Source: Allacma fusca (lineage: Eukaryota; Arthropoda; Collembola; Symphypleona; Sminthuridae). Taken from it: 64,000 nucleotides of DNA. The DNA is taken from the NCBI GenBank assembly GCA_947179485.1, contig OX359248.1, positions 30,575,378 through 30,639,377 of the forward strand, read 5' to 3'. A model generated the notes under the pieces. It was not told where the DNA came from, did not search any database, and saw only the letters and a program-made list of their open reading frames with translations. Of this stretch, positions 34,275 through 46,320 are shown in pieces. Position numbers and translations under genes: made by a program. Numbering within the stretch: the first letter of the stretch is position 1; every line of letters starts with the position of its first letter.

Positions 34275-34885
34275 GGACCAGGTGTTCAAGCCCTTGGGGA
34301 ATAAATATTATCTAGGAATGCAATAATAATAATAAGTTTGACCGTTGTTATGATAATAATAATTACTGTTGAGGGCTGAACGTTTTGTGTTACGATGTGG
34401 ACAGTTACTGTGGTCCATTTTTGGAATGAATTTGTTAGAGGAGATTATTCTTCGTCCTAAAGCCGTAGAGTCGAGGTGTACTCGTAAATCTCTCCGCACT
34501 TTCCTATTTACTTTTCCTGAAAGTTATTTATTTTATTTGACTTGTATAATTTTGAAAGTACATTTTTACTTAGAATTTTGTCAATGTATTTATTTTGCTG
34601 AGTTAAATATAAATATCATTTTTTCCTGTTTGGTTAAATATTTGTCTGAAATGGTCTGAAATGTAGACTTATAATTTATTTGTGAAAAACTAAACGAAGT
34701 TAGATAATTGAAATTAAACAACTTATTTTCCCAAAACACCTAGTGGATTCTACACCCATTCATTATCCATACAAGTAGGGGAAAAATTAAAGTAATTTTT
34801 CCTACAGTTCTAGAATTTTGTTCTTTGTCACTCTACCCGAGTTATTGCAGGCCGAGTGTTGTTGTCCTCGGGTCTGTCGACGACA
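34036..34885 (+). repeat. 3' LTR of the BEL/Pao element, 850 bp
   Basis: It matches the 5' LTR in length and, by eye, in sequence throughout. The first 239 bp are translated as the Pol C-terminal tail: the LTR begins at the second base of an in-frame ATG at 34035, and the stop is at 34272-34274. AATAAA lies at 34300-34305. Confidence 0.96.
34300..34305 (+). promoter_or_regulatory. AATAAA polyadenylation hexamer in the 3' LTR
   Basis: It lies 26 bp after the Gag-Pol stop codon and is the nearest canonical signal for ending the element transcript. ATTAAA variants further right in the LTR are alternatives, and would be needed if transcription starts beyond this point in the 5' LTR. Confidence 0.5.
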
Positions 34886-34890
34886 ACCCT
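34886..34890 (+). repeat. Target-site duplication, right copy (ACCCT)
   Basis: These five bases follow the 3' LTR and equal those before the 5' LTR. Confidence 0.95.
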
Positions 34891-36471
34891 ATACATCATC
34901 ATACTATAATATCCCACGAAAATCACAGGGATTTTTGTAAGGGTACCTTCCAGCATTAAGCCCCACACTGATGTGCATATGCACGGAGAGCACACTTCAG
35001 GAAGTAGGAACATAGGAGGAAACTATACCCGCAGATTATAACTTTTAGCTATGTATCTATAGATAGATATGGCTCATGCCGTGAAAGTTGCATTGTGCCA
35101 GGATTTTACAGTCTGTATAGATACTTGAGGTGCAATCATCTAAATATACCTACAGTACACAAGGGTGGGTGGGTTTGGCGGGATCCAAGCTGTTATTCCT
35201 CTTTTGTAATAAAAACCAACGACTGAATTTTCACATTGAAGGTTCCGGTAGCTATCCATAAACGATTGGCAGGTACACAACGTCAGGGAGGTTGCAAAAG
35301 GCTTAGGTTTTATGCTGAGCAATTCACATTTACATAAGTGTATTACCATAGTTAGAGGGAGAGGATACCTTGTACGGATCTTACTTACGAAAGTGTAATG
35401 CCCCCCAGTAGATAGGCACACTCAGGGCTTCCGGCTCCGTTCAATTTAACTGGGACCACTGGAAATTCCCATTTTGATATGAACCCTTATGTATCTATCT
35501 ATTGTAGCTCCTTATGTGCATATGTTTACTCACAATTAGAATCAGTGCAATAGCACTGGGAGAAGATGATACGTGCTGCATCACGAGCCTGCCATTTCCA
35601 CCACTGATACAGACACACTACAACTTCCCTTATCTGCAATATACACAGATATCTACATGTATGCAAGCCCTATATACCTAAGGAAGGCCCATGCCTAATG
35701 CATCCATGCAACTATGTCAATGTAGCAATGTTTACCAAAAATCCCCCGTTCCCTGTTCTTCTGCAGCTAAGGACATTTCAATGAAAGCGGATTTTGTAAG
35801 CGGAAGGGAATTTTCCTAGGTATACAATTTTTTTTTACTTTATGGGACCCACGCTCATACGAAACTATGTCAATTTTGCAAGTGGAGCTGGGAGTTGGAG
35901 AAAGTAGGGAGTAGCAGATGCTTGAGTACAGACCAAGATGGACGGACAGATTAGTTGTGAAATCCGGGTTGCATAAATGTACTGTTTGTTGGCGAAGTCT
36001 CCTATCGCTGTGGGTGGCTACTCCTGTAAGTATTATATACATATCTATGTATATGTGAGTGCCATAGTATCTACAGGTATGTACATATGGATAATTACAC
36101 ATCTATTTAAAGCACGGGTGGGTGTAAGGCCAGGCAATCTTTACCTGAAATAACAAGTACTCCAACTAACGGACTTGATTTGTGATAATTTACATTCTAA
36201 TTATCTCCAGTCGTTGTAGGAGTAATGGAAGTCCTCGCAAAATTATTCTTCGCCTAAGTATAAGTTTTGTGTACCTAGCACGAGTCAGTATCCAGGGTTT
36301 CCTATCAAATGCGTCTGCCATTTGACTGCTGTATACTTCCAAATGACTCTGTCATTCTGACTGAGTGAGCCAAGTTTGAGACAAAGTTGTCCAGGGTGCA
36401 ATTATTATACGGAAATGTGTCTCCGACCCCATATTGTGTATGTAATCAATTTATACTTGACTGTTTGTGTG

Positions 36472-36499
36472 TCTCTCTCCCTCTCTCTCTCTCTCTCTA
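36472..36499. repeat. (CT)n microsatellite
   Basis: CT run with one CC interruption. Confidence 0.95.
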
Positions 36500-38037
36500 T
36501 GCTAAGCTTAACATCACCCATGATGATTATCCTAATGAATGAGTAGTACCTTACCGGGCTAATTATTACCTTTGGATTATTACGCGACTTACTTTTGTGG
36601 GACTCGGAATACACAGGAGGAACTTTAGTGAGTATTTATCTCCCCAGTGCTGAGCTCTCCTCGGAGACATGTCTCAAGATGGAACTGATTAAATAGACAT
36701 TTCTTATGAAAATAACTCTTCCTTTACGCTAAAATTATCCTACATTACAACAAACTGGAGGTACTTCCTCCAGCCTTATATTTCCAACTGCTGCTCCTAT
36801 TGTGGTATACTTAATAATAATAGTAATATCTAGAGGTATCTGAGCTCAAATAGTTGTTGAGTTATTGTCAGCTAAAAATATCCCCTGGTGCTTGATTTTA
36901 AATCCGTACTGTAAATATGGCCTCATTGACACGGAACAGATACCGGGGAGTCACTCAAGGAAAAATGTTTTCTAATTGGGAGAGCATGTTCTCGCCAAAT
37001 CACAAAGTCAATATTTGCTGTCGTTGCTTGGCAATCCTAATCCAAACAGTGTTCATATCACATATGTTTGCTTAGATAATTGTGTTCAATTAGATTTCTA
37101 CCGTGAAGTGATTTCGGAAGTTGTTCCTGGGAAATGATGTATACCTTGAGTCCATTTAGCGTCGCTAGAAGATGACTGTAATGGACGTAATACGCATTGT
37201 TTCCTTTCGGACTCAATCAGTCCGACGACTAGCTTCCAAGTAATTATATATACACTGTCAAATTTTCTACTCAATTAAGTAATTCCATGAAATATTTAAA
37301 GAAAATAGAGATTAATTGGAGCGTTCATGCCTCCTCGGGAAATGTCAGGCCTATCATCTGTTATTTGAAGTTATTTGGAAAGATCAATAGTCATTTGGTA
37401 GTTGTAGAGGGAAGAGTAGAGGCAAATAAATTAAAGGAGGGTTTTAAAGTCATTTAAAGCTAAAGACACTTAAAATTGAGAGGGATCTTTGGGAAATTTT
37501 GGGGGAAATGGAAGGGAAGTAATGTAGAGGAGTATGACGGAGGAAAAATGATTTTCTAGATTAAAAAAATATTAAGACAAATGTAGAGAAAGAGAGTTCT
37601 GTACAAAAAAAAATTTTATAGGACGGAGGGTTAAGGGTAAGTATACATTTTGTAGGGTATAACCTCTTGATATATTCAATAGAAAAATTCATAGGGGCCG
37701 GGCTGGCTGGAGTTGAGTGGGCCATGGAAGGCAATAAAGTATACTTAACTGTCAGCCAAGAATTGAGAAGATATCCATCAAACTAGGATTTGTGAATTAG
37801 ACAGGAGCCATGCAGGCGAAAAGGAACAATTGAAGCATAAAGATAGAGGAGAGCATTTGAGAAGGGAAAGAGCCATTTCAGTTGAAGGAAAGATTTCAAT
37901 AAATCTGTTTTAGCCTTAGAGTCAACCAGTCCGGATCTACACAAAAGGGGAAGGGAAGAAAGAATTTAGTGAAGTCGAGGAAATTCAACGTGGAAAAAAA
38001 CATTAGAAAATAGTTGTAAACAGGAGGGAAAACAAGG

Positions 38038-38058
38038 CTCTCTCTCTCTCTCTCTCTC
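38038..38058. repeat. (CT)n microsatellite
   Basis: About ten CT units. Confidence 0.95.
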
Positions 38059-39778
38059 CTCTTATATTGTTCTACCGATTATCGAGTTCATTTTTGTGTA
38101 TTACGCTCGTACAAAGGGTCCCCTCTCAATTCCCCCTCCCCGGACTGCATCAGTCTTGAATGCTTGTGGGAAAGTCTTACATGCACGTAAGCACTAGTGT
38201 GTGTGTGAGTACTAAAAATTGCGTGTAATGCATTATCTACATTATAAGTAGAATCTACATACTTTAAAATATGTATTTTTGTACGGAAGCCCGTCCGTCT
38301 CAGATGGATCTATAAACACACATGGATTCCACTTCCCGATTCTCTTTCCCTTAATACCTTGAATGTTCATAGAGTTCCCTCAATATAAGTATTGCAAGTT
38401 AAATGTTACCATAAATAAATAAACGCATTCGGGTTGAAAATACGAGAATATTTTTCACATGCTTTTCTCTCCTCCTTCCTGCCTAAAGGGAATATAACTT
38501 GGGCTTAAAATAAAGCAGTCGTTATTTTGAAATTCCCTCGTTCCTCAACCAAATTCGTATAACAGGAGAGCTTGTTAAGCATTATATTATAGGATATGTA
38601 GTTACATGACGGATGCCTATTTTTTTCTCTCTCTGGAATGCATGTAACAAACTATACGAACAAGAATCACCGCCAGCTTCTCTCCTACTGGAAAGCAAAA
38701 GAGAACTGATTATGTTGATTCACGCATCTGTGAACATATGCAAGATATATATTCTACCCTCTCAGTTTGAAATATCTTTTGCTGTCATAATATCAAAATA
38801 TTTCTTCCATAAAGGATTCTCTTGGAAAATAAAACTGGAATTTTATACATAGACGGAGATTCTCATGCCGGAATGAAATTCCAATAACTTTTATGCCTTC
38901 CCCGAGAAATCATGTGTTAAATTGTAATTTACTCCGTGGGTTCCGAGGTATGTAAGTATGTGCTCCATGTTGTGTGTGCTTTACTGAAATCATAGGAATC
39001 TCTAATGAAATGAACTGTTCTTGCAAATTAACATTTGTAAATTGAAACCTGGCGTGTTGCACAACACTATACAAATTATATTCAAATATTTACTCCCTGT
39101 AAGTAGATATAGATGGGAATGCCTTACAAATATTTTTTTCCTCCGGAGAATTAAACCTACAATAATTAGTGGAAATAAAATTTAAAAGCTGAATTCAAAA
39201 CAAAGCCCCAAGTTTGATTATTTTGTGGATCTGAATTACAAATCTAATTTATCATTGAGTTCTGATCCGCAAGGATTTATTGTCAAAAATTTGAGATACT
39301 AAATCATATCAGTCTTTAAGAGTCTTGTAAGTTTTGGTTGAGCCTTGATGACTTTTTAGAAACAGAAGCTTATTGCTAGGAATGCCTGGGTTTAACTGGA
39401 AGCTGGAATAGGCAGAGAGAGAGAGAGAAAAGAGTTGAATTTGGATGACATGGAAATAGTGAATAAATAAAAGGAGTGATTGTGGCACGAAATCCGGTGG
39501 AAAGGCTTTTATCTGTGGGCCGAGTTTCTAATCAGATTCTGACTCCGTTTCCCCAAGTTTTCTTAACAAGCCTGGGAGAATTTATAGTGCACGAAATAGT
39601 ATTAATAATGCGGGAGGAGATTTCACAAAGTACGTACTACGTAGGTGTAAGGAAGCAATCCGTCCGTACACATGTACATACATACAGATACATATAAAAA
39701 TATACAAAAACAACAAACCCTTTTGGTCACTGTGGCAAACTGAGAGCTAAAACTATGTGCTTGAAAAAAAATGCCGAA

Positions 39779-39784
<6 letters not shown>

Positions 39785-39812
<28 letters not shown>
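39785..39812. repeat. (CT)n microsatellite
   Basis: About fourteen CT units. Confidence 0.95.
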
Positions 39813-39814
<2 letters not shown>

Positions 39815-40532
39815 ACTTTGTGATTGCATTTACATTCACTTTTTGACAAAGTCAACTTTAGGGTAGAATGTTAGAAGTTACAAGCATTAATGTGCAACGC
39901 CAATGAGAGGATAAGAGTTTGATAGGGATCTCTGTCCCTAATGACGTTGTTCATTTGCGGCTGAACATTCCTGACTGACTCTTGTAATATGAAGTGAAAT
40001 ATGACACGGAGTGATTTATCAGCCTTTTAAATTCATCAACATTCGTTCAACTTGGGTTTGATGGATCATTCCACTATTCGTGACTGGGTTTAAAATTACC
40101 GCGCGACATTATCACCACTCATATATTTTTCTGCCCTGTACGGAAAATCCGACTCTTGGCCCAGCAGACGGAGAGAGGCTCCTGGATTTATTTTGTAGCA
40201 ATAAAAATAACAATTCTTGACATGCTGGCCGACGCTCCAATGACATTATTTGTAAAGTGTAGATACTGTTTTGTTTTATGAGTATAAAGTAAGTCCTTGA
40301 ATCCGGCCGGATTACTTGGGCATGCTTAATGCTTAAATTATTTCCCTGACACTTTTTTCCTCCTATCAAAGGAAGATAAGGACTTTCCAACAAGTATGAT
40401 TTTGAAATGCTTATTCGACTTTTCTCACATATGAGACATTAAACTTACTAATTATCCCGCTCAACTTGTTCCAGGAAAGGAAAAGTTGTTACCTCAAAAA
40501 GTGAGGCTGAGGTTGGAAGGAGCTCAAGCTCC

Positions 40533-40562
40533 CAAGACTTTTTTTTTTTTAAAAAAGTCTTG
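40533..40562. repeat. Inverted repeat with poly-T/poly-A stem
   Basis: CAAGACTTTTTT (40533-40544) is perfectly complementary to AAAAAAGTCTTG (40551-40562) across six Ts. It could fold into a 12-bp hairpin. Confidence 0.85.
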
Positions 40563-41115
40563 TACAAGTTACTTGATCCTGACTCTGACTACTTGTGACT
40601 TTTGAATGTGACTGTAGATTTTGGGTTCTTTCTCCTCCGACTCCTCGTCCCACTCTCTTTCTTCCTCCAGTCTGGGAAGAAACTTGTCATGTTCCCAGTA
40701 GGGAAACTGGGAATACTACGGTTCGATAAATTCCTCTTGACTGAACTATGAGGGTGGAAGGACGATGGGAAAGAACGGAGAAGTGAGTGATGAATCGAGA
40801 AGTTGAACCGTGGAGGAAAAATATCGAATAAAAAAATTAATTAGTGAGACGTGTTTCTGCACCGAATCATTTTTTGAATAGGGAGAAGAGTCGGAGACGC
40901 GATGCCTCAAGCTCTTTTATGTTCTTGAGTCCTTTATTTGCTTACATTCTTTATGCAGCCACACGATGAGGACTGAGGAGGGATAATGTAACTTGAGTCC
41001 CTACTCAACTCCTGTAGAAATGCATTGCGGTTGCAGCAGGCAAAGCAACCCTCTAGAATTTTTTATGATAAAAAGTCAAACGAAATTTTTACATTTCATG
41101 GTTCCCTGCCCTCTT

Positions 41116-41121
41116 TCTCTC

Positions 41122-41165
<44 letters not shown>
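41116..41165. repeat. (CT)n microsatellite
   Basis: About 50 bp of CT with one G interruption, lying 386 bp upstream of the exon at 41552. Confidence 0.95.
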
Positions 41166-41167
<2 letters not shown>

Positions 41168-41551
41168 GTACAACAAGTTTATGAAGTGGTTGTAGTTTTC
41201 TTGTTGCTAGGAACTTCATACATAAAGATACTACTATACTCACATACTATGCAGGTCCTTGGAAAACACAATTTGTCCCTAATTTTGACTTCCTCCAAGG
41301 GTTTTGCATAACAAGGTGATGTAATTCCCTCAAAATGTTATCTCTTCCCTCATTAAACACTCCTGCACACAAGTACTGCCACAGTTTCAATTAGGAGGAG
41401 AACAGGGAGCAAATTAGTGGTACTCAGAATCATGTTTTTTTTATAATGACTCACGTTCATACACTTTATTAGTCTCCCTCTAAATAACTTTCCCCCTTGA
41501 TATTTTATTAAGTATAGATATGTATGTTCCTTTTTTTTTTGGATCCTATAG

Positions 41552-41691
41552 GGAACGGCTGGGTCGGCTGGAAGCGCAAGGAACCTTCGAATCCGGACGA
41601 GTATGTTGAAGTCTTGTTTGAATTTGAAACCATCCGGAAATTCTCTGCTCTGAATTTGTACACCAACAACTTCCCCGGAAAGGGCGTCCAG
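41552..41691 (+). CDS. Ddr: Ddr exon: DS-like domain, second part
   Basis: The exon is 140 bp: two bases completing a Gly codon split by the intron, then 46 codons, ending in phase 0. It reads NGWVGWKRKEPSNPDEYV, then EVLFEFETIRKFSALNLYTNN and FPGKGVQ. The Y-V-G-W, Y-V-E-M-E-F-E-F and C-N-N-M strands of human DDR1 line up with WVGW, YVEVLFEF and YTNN. The acceptor is a T-run plus TATAG and the donor is GTTTGT. One DDR1 DS-like cysteine (in GGVEC) aligns with Ile at the start of the next exon. Confidence 0.92.
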
Positions 41692-42686
41692 GTTTGTACC
41701 CAACCTTCTTTTTACTATAATTTCTTTCTCCTCTACCTGCAATTCATTAAAATTATTACTTCCCATTAGAATCACATTCCGTCCGGAGTTACATACATTA
41801 CATGCCGCCTGAAAAAACAATTTTTCAAGGAATTGGTTCATTTTTCCAGGAATTCTTAGGAAGGATGTTGAAATATCTAATTTATTTACAATTTCCACTA
41901 AAGTTGCTACATTTTGTGGAGCTACCTCTCCACTCTCAATATTGTTTGTACTCTTGGAAATGCTACCACAAAAAAAAATCCACTCAGGGTTGGAAGGTTA
42001 ATTACATTATTTGTATGTATGTAGATAAGACCCATGATAATGCATCTGTGGGAATTCCCCGCATCAAATGCAGTACGGAAGCCAAGTTGAGTAGTGCAGT
42101 AGTACAGAGTAATAATTATCTATATAATTAGCTGCAGTGAGAATTGAGACAAAGAGGGTACGAGATAGTCAACTGGAGCCCTTTTATATAGTCTGGAGTG
42201 GATGCTGACGTCACTCAGTTTTAAACCAGAACATTGTGCTAAAGCACGGGCGTTATGAAGAGTTGAATTGATATAAAAAAAAATCAGTTTCTAGGGCTGT
42301 TCTGTATCCTGGCTGTAATAATTATTAAAACCACAATGCTCAGTACTAGTGATAGGGACTGTAGTTTAAAGCGTGTAAGTGGTCTTGATGAAGCTGGAAA
42401 GCTGGATCCGAAGCTGGGGTCTTTATATCTATATGTAGATATGTATATACATATTAAATGATGGGGTTAAGCGACTCACTCCTATTGCCAGTGGTCCTGT
42501 TACAGTAACTTGGTAGCCTGTTTGCAGTAAACCTGGTCGGAGTCGGAGAGACAGAAGTGAGTAAACTGATTGTAAGAGACGATTTAAGTTGGATGGAAGG
42601 AGCAGTGAGGAGGAAAGAAGGAGCCGCGATGGAAATCTTTCCCATGCACAATCCGGTGTCTCGCAAAATTCTCCGTCTCTGCTTGG

Positions 42687-42731
<45 letters not shown>

Positions 42732-45035
42732 CAGAGTTACTACTCTCGTAACTCTTGACTAAATTGGCCATAATGTAAAATTTAATATGTTTCTAACTCA
42801 ACTACGAATCCTCTTAAATTATTTCCGTTCTCTCCCGGTGATAGTTCCGAGGCGATTCGGAGTCTAGCGTCAAACGTTCCCACTTTATCTACAGCTGGCC
42901 CCAGCGTTTAGTTTTAGTAGGTGCATATATGTAGAGTGCACTCCTTGTGGATATTGCTAGGTATTACTGGAGGGGTGCAAAATACCGTGGACCACAGATC
43001 CTTCCTTAACCCTATTACCAGTAAGGAGCAAGAGGTTCATCCCATTACGCTTATTAAGCTTGATACAGTTTGCGATCCTGATGGGGACGTCTCTTCCGTA
43101 GAAGTATTAAGGAGGAGGGCTTGTCTTCCTATGTTTGTATACATATTGAGATGTATGTAACATCCTAATGTAGACACTATGTTAATATAGGGAAGTACCC
43201 ATGTCGGGAGAAGTATGAAGTTGAACTATCCTAGCGTAATTAGACTAACATTAGTTACATTATTGTAGGCAGTCGGAATTTAGTCGGAGAAAGTTCCCCG
43301 ATATTATTATTAAAGTTGGTATAATTCATAAACTGGAATTTGATAATTGTGACCTTTCACAAGATCCAGAGGAGCAGGGAGCATTTCCTCTCTGTATATG
43401 GCAGAATATCTTACTTTTGTAATAATTCCGCTGTCGTATACTTACACTTTCATGTTATTAATCCCAATGTCCCACTAAGGACCGGTATTTTCATTAGGAG
43501 GCTGTTGCACCGTTCCTGGTGCCTCTTAATAGGGCGAGGTAGAATTTGCAACATTTACGGCATGTATGTACATATGTAGATACATAAGTAGATACAGAGA
43601 GAGAGAGAGGTGCACGTTCCTGTGGATATGGACGTGTCCGGGCTCCGGCTTTATAGTAGCTCCTGCCTTATGGTGTACATTATAGGACTTTCTTCCTTGC
43701 AAATGGCTTTCCCCTGTGATGTGGAGAAAATGTAGTTGATTTCAAAATAGTATTATGCCTCTCTCTCGGCTTACATGATAAACCAGAATTGGAATGTAGA
43801 GAGCATAAGGTTAACCTCCCAGGGTACAAAGTTACATTTCACCTGTTCTTAATTTATTTATGGGTAGGTTCTCCTCTCGGAGAACCTTGCCTCGTGCACT
43901 CTATATGTCATGAGAAGGAAAACACTCGGAGATTTATTTTCAATTTTACACCGTCCTTAGTTGCTCCTGATGAAACTTATTATTGTTTCGCAATATCACA
44001 TTTATTTTATTCCTCCTTTCCCAGCTCTCTGGGCTCCGTATATATGTAGGCCCAATGTTATTGTAATTCTTCCATTGGGGTAACCATTTCCTGTTTAAAA
44101 TTTCTCCACATTCATAGATACAAAGTTCCTTGAGGAGGAAAAGCGGAGCGAAGAAAGAGCTTATCGTTGAATAACACATTGGGATTACTTGGGAGCAATT
44201 CACAAAGAATTCATTAGACATTGAAAAGAAATCCGGGTTTTCCGAGTGTACACCGCCGCCACCGCAGTTTCTCCTGCTGGTCCTTTCTTCTTTAGGGTTT
44301 TTATTTTTTACCCCCAAAAAGGGAAAATGTATGCCAACCTGGAGGCAGATTTATGCTAATAAGACCCCAATGAGATCTACATTAAAGCTCAGGTCTATCT
44401 CCAGTATAGGACTTTCTCCTTGTGGTATTTCCTGTATGGAGTGTAGTAACTCCAAGTAGTATTTCAGCCTTTTGTACAATTAGGTTAATTGTTTCCCCCG
44501 CCATTGTTTTATGTGGGGGTGATTCTGTTTCCACTGGAGTGGAGACAATTGCTATTTTTACTTGGGCGGAAAAGCCTGGGTTTTGTAAGTGTAAAAATAA
44601 AGTGATGTGATGGGACGTTCTGGAAAATACATAGTAGTTCCAAAACTACTGGAAAAATAGATGCTATTTTCTTTGAAGTAGGAGTCACACTGTGGGTCTG
44701 TACATTTGTGTACAATTTTACGCCTATAGTTGCCAGTTTCAAAGGGTGAACTGTATATGTGCATTTATAGGCTTAATGTATCTATACACTTGGATGTATG
44801 TATGTATGTACATATGTGACATATAGATACTAGACGGAAGCACATGTTACAGTGGTGCTTATTGTTAGGTGTAAGTTGAGTTAAAGTAAATGACTACATG
44901 CAGTAGTGGTTGTCACTGTAGACATGTCCACATGGTTCAGTTGGTTCTTTGCAGGGTGTTCTGGTATTTTGGTATGTGTATTTTGGTATGGGTATTTTGT
45001 ATGAGTGTATGTACATGTTTCCTTCCTGATTACAG
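41692..45035 (+). other. Ddr: Ddr intron, 3344 bp
   Basis: The intron runs from GTTTGT to GATTACAG. It holds a (GA)n tract at 42687-42729 that is complementary to CT tracts on both sides of the neighbouring exons. Nothing else in it is recognisable. Confidence 0.85.
42687..42729. repeat. (GA)n microsatellite
   Basis: About 43 bp of GA with one AAA and one GGG step, 1 kb downstream of the exon at 41552. It is complementary to the CT run before that exon. Confidence 0.95.
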
Positions 45036-45243
45036 ATTTTTGCTCGGGCCAAAGTGTACTTTAGTATTGGGGGAGTGCACTTTAATGGGCGACCATTGAC
45101 ATTCATGCCGACGTCTGATGCAGCACTTGAACACGCTCGAAATTTGACAATCCCGTTAGAGAACCGTGCCGGACGGTTTGTCCGAATTCATTTGTACTTT
45201 CGTTCAACTTGGATTTTCCTTGGTGAAGTCTACTTTCATTCAG
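45036..45243 (+). CDS. Ddr: Ddr exon: DS-like domain, C-terminal part
   Basis: The exon is 208 bp, 69 codons plus one base (phase 1). It reads IFARAKVYFSIGGVHFNG, then LEHARNLTIPLENRAGRFV and RSTWIFLGEVYFHS. It matches the last strands of the DS-like domain: the R-F-L-Q-C-R-F-L-F...W-L-L-F-S-E-I-S-F region of DDR1 aligns without gaps to RFVRIHLYF...WIFLGEVYF. Both DS-like disulfide cysteines of vertebrates are Ile here. Asn-Leu-Thr is a likely N-glycosylation site. The acceptor is TTACAG and the donor is GTATGT. Confidence 0.92.
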
Positions 45244-46248
45244 GTATGTACATACATATATGTCTAACTTACTACCACATAAACTCAAAACAGTACAGAT
45301 TGTGAGATGAGATGCGCCTATGCACGTGTAATAAAATGCATGTGAAGTTGCGGGAAGTCATCCAATTTTCCTTGCCCCACATTCCCCACCAATTTCTAAT
45401 AACTAGGTAGTACATGCTAACTGGTGTGAGGGTCGGGGGGAAAAATCCTTAAATTAACTGGGTTATCTCTCTACTCTCTTTCTCTCTCTTTTTCTTCTTC
45501 TTCTTATTCTCCTCCACCACCACCAGTATTTTTTTTATCTTCAGTGTTCAACCGTTGAACGAGTTGCTCAAGTGTGGCTGAGGTTATAATAACAGAGCCC
45601 AAGTATAATATTTTTTCCTATCATCATGGAAATTATAGGGAAAGAAATACATGAGAACCAACAGATTTTGCTCTTTGGTGGATAAAGGCTCGAAGCTCTC
45701 TCACTCTCCAAGATTGCCACATTCAACACTAGATGCATGGTTGTAGTCACCTCCTAGCCCAGAGACTCCTTGTCGAATAGCATCAATAACTCGAGGGCAA
45801 GAGAGCACATAAATTTAGTGTAACCCACTGCCGCCCGTATTATTATTCCATCTCTCCCTCTGCTCAGGAAGATGAGCTGGAGTGAATACAGTTGCGAATT
45901 TTACATAGCATCACCACTGCATCTTAAATCACTCGTGCGGATCTTCCCACCCGAAGCTCCTGCCGCACGGGAAATGTATTGCAAAAGTGCTTACAACATT
46001 TCCTTATTACTTACATCCAGCCTTTCCCTAATGTTGACGCTCCTCCATATATCTACATACCTGATAAATATAACACATCACCATATTCCCCTGTAATTCC
46101 ACTTCTGAAAATAGAATTCAATCTGAAATTAGGAAAATTTTGGGGGGACTATATCCGACGGAAAATACATCCGGGAGATTTATTTACGCATGTATAGTAA
46201 TCTAGTATTTTCAAGTATTTATATAATTATATTGCATATACCTAGTTA

Positions 46249-46260
46249 CACACACACACG

Positions 46261-46320
<60 letters not shown>
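46249..46320. repeat. Compound (CA)n-(CT)n-(GT)n microsatellite
   Basis: A short CA run, then about 25 CT units (46263-46312), then a short GT run. The outer CA and GT arms are complementary to each other. Confidence 0.95.

Larger units (their letters stand above)
26723..34885 (+). mobile_element. Complete BEL/Pao LTR retrotransposon, 8163 bp
   Basis: The element has two 850-bp direct LTRs (26723-27572 and 34036-34885). Each begins TGTCGTC and ends with the inverted GACGACA. It is flanked by a perfect 5-bp target duplication, ACCCT (26718-26722 and 34886-34890). Internal features in order are a primer-binding site, one Gag-Pol frame and a polypurine tract. Domain order (protease, RT, RNase H, integrase), the A17-type protease, the DUF1759-like gag and the DUF5641-like C-terminus place it in BEL/Pao rather than Ty3 or Copia. 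I read the two LTRs as identical, which indicates a very recent insertion. It lies in an intron of Ddr in the same transcriptional orientation. There is no envelope frame. The RT active-site box is altered (see the CDS). Confidence 0.96.
34891..41551 (+). other. Ddr: Ddr intron, part downstream of the BEL/Pao insertion
   Basis: This is the remaining 6.7 kb of the intron, ending in a T-rich tract and CCTATAG before the next exon. It contains (CT)n runs at 36472-36499, 38038-38058, 39785-39812 and 41116-41165, and a T/A hairpin at 40533-40562. No gene or RNA is recognisable. Confidence 0.8.
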
